DNA of 64,000 nt from Stemphylium vesicarium (Eukaryota > Ascomycota > Dothideomycetes > Pleosporales > Pleosporaceae): the NCBI GenBank assembly GCA_004380135.1, contig QXCR01000159.1, positions 1-64,000 of the forward strand, given 5' to 3'. Positions 22,235 through 32,823 of this stretch are shown here, piece after piece; the stretch's first letter is position 1, and every line of letters starts with the position of its first letter. The notes below the pieces were generated by a model. That model was given only the letters and a program-made list of their open reading frames with translations, was not told the DNA's origin and made no database searches. The position numbers and the translations under genes are program-made.

Positions 22235-22467
22235 TGTAAGGGGCAGTTATAGGCAATAGTATTTGCTTCACACTGCAATGAAATAATGGGGGATGGCTCT
22301 GTATTACTACACTAAGGGGGGTGGTAGTAAGGAGAATAATTCTTGCCTCTCTTCCCTTGCGCGAAGCGCAGGTTAAAAGCAGGTATCTTCGCCAAGGCGC
22401 GAGTGCAAGAAGCAAACATGTTGGGACTGAATGCGCCCAACTGCAGGCCTTCGGCCTGAGTGTTACA
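22235..22467 (-). mobile_element. 233-bp solo LTR of the Gypsy family at 57-64 kb
   Basis: Read on the minus strand it starts TGTAACACTCAGGCC and ends CCCTTACA, with TGTAA...TTACA inverted ends. It is flanked by the exact 5-bp duplication GTACC (22230-22234 and 22468-22472). It matches the LTRs at 57195-57427 (same length) and 63553-63759. It keeps GC-rich blocks such as CAGGCCGAAGGCCTGCAG that are mutated in the 63.5-kb LTR, so it escaped RIP or inserted later. Confidence 0.93.
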
Positions 22468-23136
22468 GTACCCTATTTTATCACCTGCAACCTACGCGTT
22501 GCATTAATAGTTAGCTAAATAATTAAGAGCGTATATACTATAGTAGCTAGCTATAAGATAATTCGCGCGTTTCTTAAGCTATTTAAGCGGATAAGAGTTA
22601 AGCTAGGCATATAGTATGAAGATATGTAGAATATGGACGAGACTAGAGTAGCACTAGGGGTATGTACGAACGCCTAGGTGCTTGTAAGCTCTATAAAGAA
22701 GAAGGCTTATATTAAATCTCTAGAGAATCGCGAGTAGGTATTAATTATTAAGACGATCTCCGCTACTAGCGTTAAGCTTTAATGCCTAGTTATCTCTAAG
22801 GGTAAATATCTATAATCTACCTAGTTCCTAGCCTAGGGTATACTAAACTAGCTTCATACTACGTTAGAGAACGGCTAGACGTCTAACTTAATTAGCTATA
22901 AATAGTTATAGCGTATTTTTATACTAAATACTTTACTATCTAACGGCGGCTATCGCCTTCTTATTCTAGATAGCTATAGCTCCTATATATCTATTAACTT
23001 TATATAGCTCCATAAGCTTAATAAGATATACCTCTTATATCTTTTAACTTACGCCTTAAACCTGCTATAGCCTCTTAATCGTACTCCTTTCTCTATTTTA
23101 AAGACACGCTATCGCAATAAGATCCGAGCTCTCTCT

Positions 23137-23341
23137 GTGTAATGGGCGGGCGACAGCCCAGCGTACGACTACACAGTACGCCCATTTAGCCAAAAGGCTG
23201 GCACAAGACAACAAAGCATAGGCGTTGTCTTGGTGTAGTCAGTACTTATCATCGTCATCTGAGGTCTCTTGACTCTCAGGCCTTAGCGTAGCCCCACTTG
23301 GGCGTAGCGCACTCTCTTTCTTAGGGCGTGGCCCATCACAC
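23137..23341. mobile_element. 205-bp small TIR element inside the pogo relic
   Basis: The ends GTGTAATGGGC and GCCCATCACAC form an 11-bp terminal inverted repeat with one mismatch, flanked by the trinucleotide TCT on both sides. It interrupts the transposase frame between the ...NKIRALS and LDDAAP segments, and removal restores continuity. It is GC-balanced and not RIP-mutated, unlike its host. No second copy was noticed in the window. Confidence 0.65.
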
Positions 23342-23497
23342 TCTGCCCTTGATGACGCAGCACCTATCAAGAAGGAGCGCTTTGTTGTATCATACAATAA
23401 GGCAAGAGAAGAAGCTCTGTTAGATCGTGTAACAAGAGCTGGCTAGAGAGCTGCTGGCCTCTGCCCGTACAACCCAGATGTTGTACTACTATCATCT

Positions 23498-23646
23498 TGT
23501 CGCAGGCCAAGCGCTGTCGGAAACCTTGTTACTAATAACGCCGCGCGATGACCTTTATATATGCTCAGCTAGGATGCTACATTCAATACAACATGCACTC
23601 TTTCCTAGTTTTTCTGTCCACAAGACCCGCACCCTACCGTGCAACA
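23498..23646 (-). mobile_element. 149-bp LTR, second copy (inverted)
   Basis: Reverse complement of 17111-17259, with conserved CAAGCGCTGTCGG, the ATGCTACATTCAATACAACA core and AACTAGGAAAGAGTG (reversed). The ends are TGTCGC and GCAACA. The flanking pentamers (CATCT and ATATC) do not match, so the copy may be rearranged or its target site mutated. Confidence 0.75.
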
Positions 23647-23761
23647 ATATCTATTGTAGGTGGCTGTATAGGCTGAAGTTTAAGGTGGGCAATTTGTGGT
23701 GTTCGTGCATTCGGTGGGCCCGTGCATTCGGTGGTAGGACACGTTATGCCAAGGTGGTCGT

Positions 23762-25045
23762 GGCTCTCACGCCAACAAGGCTCCGGTGACGACCGATCCT
23801 CGTCTAATAACACGCCTATACCACCGTCTGCACCGACAGCGTCTTCTTCGCGAAAGGTTTTCCCTTCCGGGCTGAAGCTGTTGCATGATGGGGAGAACAT
23901 CATCGTTGAATAAGTCGATCGGAACTGACTGGCAGTCTCTACTATTCTCTACCAACTCGACACGCACAGTGCGATACAGCAAGCACTCGCTGATCTTCCC
24001 CACCCCCAGCCTGATCTTCGTACATAGTCTCACTAGAGACCGAGAGAAGACTTAGATAGCCAAAGATGCCAATATACTATAGCCTTAAACTCTACTACGC
24101 TTAAAAGTGCTAAATGCCCACATTCTTACTTTTAGTTATAACGCGTATGTAAGCGACTAGCGAGGCATAGTCTTAAAGAATAACAGGAACTACGCAATAA
24201 ACTTACTATCTAGTTTAGCTAGCTATAGAGAGGAAGATAACACTATATACCCCCACTATTGTCAGGCCGTGTCAGGCCAGATGACGATATATACTATCCT
24301 ACACCCTGATCAGTAGTTCACTGATCATAGGTACCTTTTTGGTTGCATGGCGTAGTGGTGCAGGGCTGCGTCCTGACAACTATAGCTCTGCGCAGGAAGC
24401 CAGAATCACAGTAATAGGATAACCGCCTAATTATCTTTATCTACTATAGCCTAGGAGATCTTGTGTGTAAGGATATAAGCTACCTAGCTAAGCGACTAGC
24501 TAATTACAGCTAGTGATCTTCTCTTAGGCTCTCGCTATAGCATAGCAACAGCTAGGAGCACACATCAAGCGCGTTCTTAACTACTATCGCGGCATTGTGT
24601 TTCTCGGTACACCGCACCACAGCGCCAGCCTAGCAAACTAGGCGGAAGGTCTAGCTCTAGCTATAGGCGTGCTAAAGCAAACTAATGTTAAGATTCTTGC
24701 GGCCCTTAAGAGCGACTTAGAGGTGCTTAAACGAGTCTAGAATAGCTTTTATACCATAATTCGGTCGCGGATCTAGGACGGACTTCTAGTAATCGAGAGC
24801 ACTTGTTTCTTCGAAGAATTGCCCCTACCTGGCGTTAGCGTCGTAAGTTAGAGAGATCTTACAATGTTATCAGCAAATTTATTCTGGCATAGGTTGTGCG
24901 GTCTCACTCTGCCATCCTCCCCGGTTACATGCCGATAGGCATACGCAGTATTCACATGGACATGACAAAATTTGAGGACGTTAATGATCCTGGATTTATA
25001 GCTATTGCTGGCGAGCTACAGTTCTGTAGGAGATGCTGATGGATA
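23762..25045 (+). pseudogene. NLR-type gene relic, N-terminal lipase-like (alpha/beta-hydrolase) domain
   Basis: On the plus strand a Ser-rich leader (GDDRSSSNNTPIPPSAPTAS) leads to FPSGLKLLHDGENIIV. After a frame break come HILTFSYNAYVSD, SLASYREEDNT, an interruption (about 24243-24548), then AHIKRVLNYYRGIVFLGTPH, KILAALKSDLEVLKRV, CFFEELPLPGVSVV and HMDMTKFEDVNDPGF. This is the N-terminal hydrolase-like domain found on many fungal NLR/STAND and ankyrin proteins (GTPHH motif, EDVNDPGF end). Numerous TAG/TAA codons and frame changes show it is dead. No NACHT domain follows directly. Confidence 0.7.
24243..24548. repeat. Insertion with tRNA-like promoter motif, possible SINE
   Basis: About 300 bp break the NLR relic between the YREEDNT and AHIKRV segments. 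Inside lies TTGCATGGCGTAGTGGTGCA (24353-24372), whose core TGGCGTAGTGG fits a Pol III A box. GGAAGCCAGAATCAC, about 40 nt later, is a weak B-box-like sequence. The match is partial and no tail or target duplication was established. Confidence 0.3.
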
Positions 25046-25775
25046 AACTCAAGCAGAATAGAATGCTGCATGTAGCCATAGGATACTGAGAATTAGTTCT
25101 CTTCTTCGTTGCGCCAAAATTTGCAGTCCTAATTCTAGTGTATCTACCTAGGTACTTGCTAAGAATAGTAGACAGTTTTAAAATGGGCTAGAAAACGGCT
25201 ACTTTACTAAATTGCCTACAAGAGACTCCTGGATTCAGTTCTTAGACGGCAGACTATATCTAATTAACGGCATGGTTTGCGTTATGCTCTGCCTTCTTTG
25301 CACTATGATATGCACGACACTCCGTGTACACAAAGCGAGATCTAGCCTAACTTTGTTCGGATTAGTGTGCTGCCCGCCAAATACCGAGGTATCTCCCTAT
25401 TGAAGACTTTCCTGCTCAGTGTACGCCACCTTGGCGCATGTCAGCCTGACAACGAAGCCTCATGGTAATTTGGCCTACAGCAACCCCTGTAGGTGAGAGA
25501 AAAGAAAAGCTCGGATGAGCTGTCGACAAACAAGAAGTGCGATGATGCAAAAGTGAAGATGCCAAGGAGGCAATCCCCTGTAGATGACGAAACATGTAAA
25601 TTCTGTGTAACCTATGGCAAAATCTGGAAACAAAATCTCGGAACAAAACCTGGCAACAAAACCTCATGGTGGCTTTGGAAAAGACATATGACTGCAAAAC
25701 TTCCATTGTTATAATATTGCGGTGTAGAATGTAGCAAATCAAAGTGCAACTGCGCGAAGCAGTAATGAGAGTATG
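25046..25775. other. No gene recognised
   Basis: Short frames on both strands (for example 25416-25742 minus and 25493-25714 plus) have no motif. AT content is moderate. This probably contains remnants of the upstream region of the Clr5-ankyrin relic. Confidence 0.3.
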
Positions 25776-25946
25776 AAGTGTATTGTTGTTCTGCTCGAGT
25801 TGGCCTCTTAAAGGCCAGCAGCAGGGTCTGTTTACATGACGTATCTCTGATGCTTGTAATGGGAGAAAGTGCTCATGAAGGTGAGAGAGGGGCGCCAGGA
25901 CAACGCACGTGACACGCGCAATGCCCTTACCTCCTAAACCGTAACA
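25776..25946 (+). repeat. Dispersed repeat, copy B
   Basis: Inverted match to 12698-12883. The 22-base core is at 25825-25846, preceded by TGGCCTCTTAAAGGCCA at 25801-25817, a perfect palindrome apart from its centre base. It ends at GTAACA and lies about 80 bp upstream of the ATG of the Clr5-ankyrin relic. Confidence 0.7.
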
Positions 25947-26028
25947 TATAACGCGGTATCAACGAACTCAAGCTTCTCTTCATCATCAAGGTCAAGTGTA
26001 CAATGAGCGTATCTCATACTCCGAGAAA

Positions 26029-29000
26029 ATGCCGCGCAAAGCCCACAGTAGACCACCCGCTTCAGATTGGGAACGACACAAGGAGACGATTTTATCACTA
26101 ATCGTGCACTAGCGTTGGCTCGTCGTAATTGACAATATGGGAAAGGAGCATGGCTTTTCTACAAGGTAAGATAAGAGCTACGGAATTCATTGTGACTACA
26201 CTAAGCAGTTGCCCAAGTTCCGAGCAATGTGTTGCTTAGATGAGAGTATAGGAAACACGGAAGTATCTTAAACAGCATGAATGGCGAGGCGCGCTGCAAA
26301 GTCTCGACAAACTTATAGATCGACGCTGAAGAAAGATTAGAGTGCGCTTTCTCGGTGAAGTCGTGTCTAAGGAGAAAATAAAGAGGTCCAGGAACCAATA
26401 TCGCCCTTAGAGCAACCTAGGTACTACGTTCTAATTACGCGTTAATGTGAACCCATCGCTGACTTTCAAGTAGATATACGTGGGATAGTACTTTCACATT
26501 TAATCCCAACACATGTTTCCTTCGAGGTTCTTAGAGCTAATGACGAATGGTCTACATGCATAAATGACCTATATCGTCCGGAAACGCCACAACAAGTAAT
26601 CCATGCGCTACCGGCCGAGTCTTTTAACCAAAGTATACAGCTCCTTCGTGTTGAAAACCTCGACCAAAGTGCGAGTAAAGGTGCTTGTGCTACTTACTCA
26701 GATCAACAGTTGGGTTTACTTGGAGCTCGCCCAACAAACGAAATGATCGGTCTGAACCTTGCACTTCTAACCCTATTCCTAAGTGATAGCTAAGAGACAA
26801 ATTAGCTAATAAGGAGTCCCACGCCCGATTGTTCGTTCGATCTTGGGCTCGACGTCTGGCAGCCCACTTCCTTGGACTTTCTCAATACCATCACCCAGAA
26901 TGACAGCTACAACGTCAATCAACAAACCGCTCTCACCAGAAACTCTTCAATAAATCTGCCATGGGATTTCGCAAGCTTCCCGACATTCGATCTTAGCTTC
27001 CTTAACGATCTACATTCTCAACAATTCCAAACTAGCCTGGCGAATAGAGGTAAGTGTGGTCACCCCGGTCCTTTGTTGATAACATTAGTGTGTCTTGAAT
27101 GCTCCTGCTATACGCTCGAGCAGAAAAGTCTGATTAGTCTCTTAGACCTTAATTTAAGCAGTTTCAGACCCTAAAAGACGATACGGAGTTACGGGGCCAT
27201 ATTCTAGTGATAGCATTTCTTAGGGAGGTTGCAGAGACGAGGTCTTCTCTGTCTAATATTTTAGGTCTCAAGGAGACCCATGCTATATACGACCAGAAAA
27301 TGTTTTGGTGCCATTCTTTGCTCTGCTACCTGGAGAGCCAGATGGATGCCAAGCCAATTTAATGACGATGAGTGCAATGCTGGATACTAATTTGTTTTTA
27401 GCTCCTACTGTTCTCTATCGCGAATGGACTTGCTGGCATAAGCGATATACCCGTTGCGAGCATACTGAGGGTTCTGACGAAATACGGAAAGATTGACACG
27501 CTTTTTGTGCAAGTCCTGAGATCAAGCCCCAAACACATCGCAAATTCGCTAGCGGAGAACCTCGTCAAAGTCGCTATCGAAGCACAATAGTCACACATAG
27601 TCAAGTACCTACTTGGGTCCCAGCTACTCAACATCAACGACCTTTTTGTTAGGACTAATGGTCAAAAGTTGATACTAGTAGAGCGCGCCACGTAATTGTA
27701 CGATTGCGAGACTGAAAGCCCTGTTGGCTGAACATGCAAATGTAAACAAGTCATACACTTCATTCCCGGGAACAAGCGGCCCTCTGAACATACTAATCAG
27801 ACATTACAATAGAGAGACAATTTTTTCTAAAGGAATAGGCCTGCTAGATGTCTTATTACAGCATAGTGCAAAAATTGACGTCAATATGCTAAAGAGAGTC
27901 ATTAAGCGATCTCATAACTCGAATCTAGTTTTGGATCTCATTTCCCGTTTCTTAGAAATACACGAAGCGGATCTTGCTAGAGATGGCATGTTGCCACACG
28001 TCGCTTCGGATTTAGAAGAGGACAAAGCTTATGAGGCCACCGAGAAGATAATAGGCGTGTGCGGACGTCTTCACGATAGCCGCTGCCTTCAAGCCACCTA
28101 CCAAAAGCCGAATGGGCGCTTGTCCAAAGTGCTAAGCTGGGTCACATACGAATGGTTCAGCTACTGCTACCTCATACCAGAAATCTCCAAAGAGCACTCA
28201 GTGCTTCCTTCTATGGTGGCAAAGGCGAAATTGTCGATTTGTTCCTAGTTAGGTGTCCATATTTCAAAGCTCATGCACAGAGTATCGACTTCGAATGCCG
28301 AAGACATGGTTGAGATTCGACTTTGACAACACCGTTGGGACAGGCTTTGCGAATGCGCAACGCCAAATGGATCCAGCTCTGCGAAGATTCGGGCGCATTG
28401 CAGCATGTGAATCTTACCAGATATTTTGAAGCTGCACTCGATGCAGCAGCTACAACCGGTGACTTACAGTACGTAAAAAAAGCTCTTCGGGCACCGACCA
28501 GAACCACTTCCAAAGGAAATGTATTCTGCACCCGTATTATCGATCGAAAACGGCCATGACGAGATATATTTTCTGCTTATCGACGCCGGTGCTGACCTCT
28601 TGGGGGACGGGGTATCTTCCCGGCGGCGGTCGCCACTATCCGCTGCTGTGCGACAGCGGAATGCTAGGATGGTACGCATTATCTTGGACGCTAGTACTGG
28701 AGGATGGAATTTGGATAGGTCCCTCAACAATGACCTATTCGGAGAATTGTTGCAATGGGGTGATCGATCCTTGATTCGGGATCTTGTTCGTGCCTTCTCA
28801 GGAGAGTCAATAGGGCAACTCAACGTTTCCACGCTTGGGAAAGGAGTCATAACCAGACTTGCCAACAAGCAATCCAATCAAGCTGATCTAACTATATTCA
28901 GTAACATCTTAACCTATGCGAGTTACTTGACTACCACATTAAGTTAGACCGGCTTGATTGGCTTGCTTGTGGTTAAGTCTGGTCATAACTGAAGATTTTC

Positions 29001-30072
29001 TCGCCTTTCTGATGGATCAAGGTCTTGTGAGTGGAAGATTCCTGGCCAAAATTCTTGATACCACCATCAAGGAAGCCGATATCGCCATGATCTACCACCT
29101 ACTTGGATTGGGAGCGGACCCATCGAAATCAACAAACCTCTGTCTTGCCGTACACAACTACTCATGGCCTGATATTCTTGCCACTATCCTAGATTCTACC
29201 CCTAGGCTATTAAAGACAGTCCAAGGCCTCGGAACGGAGGCCCTCGTCACGGCGATCAAGCTTGGCTTACCTGGACTTGAAATGGTGGAAATTTTGCTTG
29301 TATCCAAGGTCATAGACATCCAATGCCACAGCGGGCGCATCCTACCCAGAGGTCCGCTTGGAGAAGCTATTGAGACGGCTGGTGCCTTCACGGATGATTT
29401 CATCGTAGTGAAACGCTTCTTGAAAGCGGGATGTAATCCCAACAGCGTCGTTATCGGATATGGTACTTACAATGTGACTGGAGTGCTTGCGGCAATTCAA
29501 ACTAAGAACGTTGAACTGATTCAAGTCTTGCTCGAGCGTGGTGCCAACTCTGTGCCAAAGTAAACAAGGAGGCGACCAGGAGACTGCTGCGAACTCCATT
29601 GCAAGAAGCAGCTGCATCAGGGTGTCTAGAGATGGTCCAACTCTTGCTCGAGAACAATGCAGACGTGAACGCGCTGTCAGCACCACGGGGAGGTGGCACA
29701 GCTATTCAGTTTGCAGCGATTAGTGGAAATTGCAAAATTGCAGCCGAGCTCCTCAAGCGAAGCGCGGATGTTTTGATGCCGCCACCTTCTGTCGGAGGAA
29801 GATGGCCTCTTGAGGGAGCCGCTGAACATGGCCGCCTCGATTTGATCGGCCTTCTTCTGCGACTTCAAGTATATGATGCCGATCAATGCAAACGAGCGGC
29901 GAGATTTGCGGAAGAGAATGGACATATGGGGTGTAAAGACCTGATCCTCGAACATATTTGTCGGCCGTGGGGTCTCCCGCACGGGCCGGTACTGTTTGCC
30001 CCAGGTCCCACCGCATGTTTGCTCTCACGCACTTCCCCCTTAGGACTAGTGCGTGCTCCATTCAGTACATAG
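26029..30072 (+). pseudogene. Clr5-domain ankyrin-repeat protein, degenerate
   Basis: The plus-strand start MPRKAHSRPPASDWERHKET followed by EHGF matches the N-terminal Clr5 domain. QHEWRGALQSLDKLIDRR and IRVRFLGEVVSKEKIKRSRN follow in another frame. After a middle region (26500-27170, including DFLNTITQNDSYNVNQQTAL) ankyrin-like repeats run from 27700: LDVLLQHSAKIDVNM, EIYFLLIDAGADLLGDG, IYHLLGLGADPSKS, ELIQVLLERGANS, MVQLLLENNADVNALSAP and DLIGLLLRLQVYDADQC. The reading shifts frame several times and meets stops (for example at 28246-28248, 28945-28947 and 29561-29563), so no single intact gene can be drawn. Clr5-ankyrin proteins are a large, poorly characterised family expanded in plant-associated ascomycetes. 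Confidence 0.7.
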
Positions 30073-30891
30073 GCTTCTCTCCCATAGCCTAATGCTACAT
30101 GATTCTCCCCAACCTTGACGCTTGACAATATTCACCAGCCGGAGTTAATGTCGCAATTTGCAGCACCAAATTTGGGTCAATCTATTGGTTGGGTGCCATG
30201 AGTTTTGCTGATTTCTTAGCAACATAATGCCATCGTAGAGCATTAGATATGGGGTCTGTGTTTGTAGTGTACTTTCTGGGTCCTTTTATCGTCGAGTACA
30301 TTCTTCGTTCCTCGCTGACTCGGTATTTTGCATAACAATCGATTTAGATGCGTTAGGTTGCGAGCATGTTCCTCGTTCTTCATTGGCTCTCTCTGAGAGT
30401 TCGATGTGATACTCGATCAACTTACTACCCGTATTCGACCTTGCCGCATTTGTACAAGTGTAAGCAGTAAGAGAAAGTTGCTATGCATAAGCTCATGTGT
30501 CTTTTTGTGCATGTAGCTGTCGTGGTAGCCTTATATAGGGCTATCACGATGGTCTGTTTACATGACGTATCTATGATCGCGATAGGTGCAGCAGGTGCTG
30601 CTCAGGAGCAGGAGGAACCATCTCTCCACCACGTGGCACACTGGACGCCCTCACCCTATGAACCTTCACAGCATTCCCTTCACCAATGGTACTAAGCTAG
30701 AGCTTACTCCTCTTAATTCGCTGAAAACATCATTGACTGGAGAGTAGTCACAACACGACAGTGTTTTCACGATCAAGATGCCTCCGTGTGACTGATCGCA
30801 ACGCTATCACCATGTAAGAGTCAAGCACTAGCACATTCAGCTTTCAATACTGCGAACAGGGCGTTCGAAGCAACGGAATGTGACTGTAAGA
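30073..30891. other. Intergenic with third partial dispersed-repeat copy
   Basis: No gene recognised. At 30530-30600 a palindromic TAGCCTTATATAGGGCTA precedes the 22-base block shared with copies A and B (30551-30572), followed by a diverged tail. Confidence 0.45.
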
Positions 30892-31345
30892 TCACACCCG
30901 GGTGGCGAAGGCGATTGTGAAGGAGATAAAACGACAGATCAAGATGCGCCTGTTGATAGACATGCGCAATGTTTTCCAAGCCACCTCGCGTACACCGCTC
31001 AATATGTCACAAGCCGCTTCGAGGTTCTTCGCCGACTTGACAACATCGTTGGCCTGTATCGTGAATGCTGTTACGAACTTACCCCCCCCAGACTGAGCTT
31101 CATAAAGCTTTTCATAGAACCGCCTGAGATCGTCGGACATGGTGCTTCGCAGGCGCTGGCCATCGAAGGTTTCCGGCCATGCTTCCGAGCCCCAGATCTC
31201 GTCCTAGACTTGTAACTGGGCCGTGGACTGAGCACCATCTACAGCTGCGAAGGATTCATCACGAATAATGGGATTGAGAGATTGTGGGTAAAATTGATCC
31301 TTTTGGAAAACATTTCTAAACACTACTCCTCTACAAGTGTCTTTG
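30892..31345 (-). pseudogene. Unidentified gene fragment
   Basis: On the minus strand a coherent protein-like frame runs FQKDQFYPQSLNPIIRDESF, then STAQLQV, a TAG, then DEIWGSEAWPETFDGQRLRS, DDLRRFYEKLYEAQSGGG and NLEAACDILSGVREVAWK. The composition is protein-like, but one internal stop and the lack of a clear start or end suggest a remnant. The family was not recognised. Confidence 0.35.
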
Positions 31346-31425
31346 AAACACGCCTGCATTGAAAAAATCACACTGTTCGAGGGGTATTGCCATACCTCAG
31401 CATCAACATTCCTTCACCGTGATAA

Positions 31426-32823
31426 CTAGGGTGCAACTACGGCGTCGTTCCTAACAATTTCCTCCAGCTTATCGCTGAGAGCCTTGAGCAGTTGCGGAAC
31501 ACTAGCGTTATGAGCAGCGGCAGCTCCAGGATCCCTCGGCGGCGGACCCAAGATGGGGAAATCGAGACGAGTCTTCTCCGTCCAGGCCATGATTTTAGGT
31601 TCCTCCAACCACTTTGTCCTGTTCTTGATGCCAGTCAAAAAGGTGGCTGTGAAATCCTCCGGCTTGCCACAGAATGGGACGGGCTCGCAGAGCGAATTCT
31701 TCTTTTCATCGCTGTCGTACGTAGTGTCGATGAGTGCAAGGACAGCTGCGCTGAATGCCGGCTGGCCGAACTTGACGTTCTGAACCGTAATAGTGTTGCT
31801 TTTGAAAATGGGAACAACGGGCCGGTATGGGAAACCGGACGCGCTGCAGTCGATATAGAGAGTGTCGGGCACAGGCTTGTACGTGCCCTTCTCCAATGTG
31901 ACCTTATCTTCATCGATGCGTGTGACATGTCCCAGGCGTATGATGTTCTTTACGGTCCTGGCCAGTTCCATCTCCGCCTTTGAGAGAAACGCAATCTTGA
32001 ACATTGTAGGCCGCACGTTTTTATCCATACGCATCGCGTACCCAGCTGCCTCCATGCGCTCAAACATTTCCTGGGCTGTTGTAGACTTCATGAAGATTTC
32101 GCCCTTCTTTGCTAGCTGCTCTTCAGGATTAGGAGTAGCCTCTGGTGGCTGGAGGTAGCCGCGTTCCAGGCACCAGGCGTCACGCGGCATGATCCAGTGA
32201 ATATTCTTTGGGTCAATGCCCTGGTTTAGCATCCAAATGCAGGTGTCGAATGCGGTCTTGCCGGCTCCTACTAACGTGTAGGCGTCATAAGGTCGTTTTA
32301 TTGTTGTCAAACCGTTGGGCGTAGTAATGTTGGCTTTGTCCGAGACTTCGTAGTGAGGTGAACGCATGGAAGGAACCGTGACCTTGGAATACGAAGTATC
32401 CACAATGCGTGTGTTTGGCCCGATTCGGAAACGCTTCCCTGTGGTAATTGATTGGAACTCTCCGTCGCTGGTATATTTGTGCAGTGGGTAATACGAAACT
32501 CGACCGGATGGGATGAAATCATGCATAACTCTGCCGTAATACCCAACAATTTCGTCACCCGTTGCCAACTCGAAGTAGCCCTTGTTCAAGCCAGCTTTAT
32601 CGATTTTTCCATCACCGAGCTTTCGAGAGCTAACGCCATAACTTTCGGAGGGCTGATGGAGAGTGACGAATGGGTACGCGAGCGTCCAATGGCCTCCTGG
32701 ACGGGCATAAGTGTCGACAATGGCCATAGTAGCCTTTGTTTCAGTGACCAGGTAGTCGGCGAAGCTCATGCCCACGCAGCCTGCACCGATGATGAGGTAG
32801 TCGGGGGATATCGTCTCGGCCAT
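31426..32823 (-). CDS. FAD-dependent monooxygenase-like oxidoreductase
   Basis: Single-exon frame of 465 residues from ATG at 32823. The N-terminal dinucleotide-binding fold is clear: DYLIIGAGCVGMSFADYL (GxGxxG for FAD), an acidic residue ending strand 2 (AIVDTYARPGGHW), and a second Rossmann-like Gly motif near residue 195 (DAYTLVGAGKTAFDTCIW) for NAD(P)H or FAD. The downstream part includes RPTMFKIAFLSKAEMELART and a DCSASGFPYRP turn. This fits a flavin-containing oxidoreductase; the substrate is unknown. It stands alone between relics, with no biosynthetic partner genes in the window. No signal peptide or membrane segment is visible. Confidence 0.8.
   Translation of the reverse strand: MAETISPDYLIIGAGCVGMSFADYLVTETKATMAIVDTYARPGGHWTLAYPFVTLHQPSESYGVSSRKLGDGKIDKAGLNKGYFELATGDEIVGYYGRVMHDFIPSGRVSYYPLHKYTSDGEFQSITTGKRFRIGPNTRIVDTSYSKVTVPSMRSPHYEVSDKANITTPNGLTTIKRPYDAYTLVGAGKTAFDTCIWMLNQGIDPKNIHWIMPRDAWCLERGYLQPPEATPNPEEQLAKKGEIFMKSTTAQEMFERMEAAGYAMRMDKNVRPTMFKIAFLSKAEMELARTVKNIIRLGHVTRIDEDKVTLEKGTYKPVPDTLYIDCSASGFPYRPVVPIFKSNTITVQNVKFGQPAFSAAVLALIDTTYDSDEKKNSLCEPVPFCGKPEDFTATFLTGIKNRTKWLEEPKIMAWTEKTRLDFPILGPPPRDPGAAAAHNASVPQLLKALSDKLEEIVRNDAVVAP

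Larger units (their letters stand above)
21780..23490 (+). mobile_element. Pogo/Fot1-type (Tc1-mariner) transposase relic
   Basis: An AT-rich sequence with many TAG/TAA codons still reads as a pogo-family DDE transposase on the plus strand. The DDE core contains NMDETRVALGVCTNA near 22630, IIKTISATSVKL near 22750 and SNGGYRLLILDSYSSYISI near 22940. The C-terminal part continues after an insertion as IKKERFVVSYNKAREEALLD (23369-23430) and AAGLCPYNPDVVLL. Many stops are TAG where Trp (TGG) is expected, a RIP-like pattern. The relic is cut by a solo LTR (22235-22467) and a 205-bp element (23137-23341). Short tandem CGGCCAnATATAGTG motifs at 21815-21855 may be its subterminal repeats. The outer ends are not fixed. 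Confidence 0.72.
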
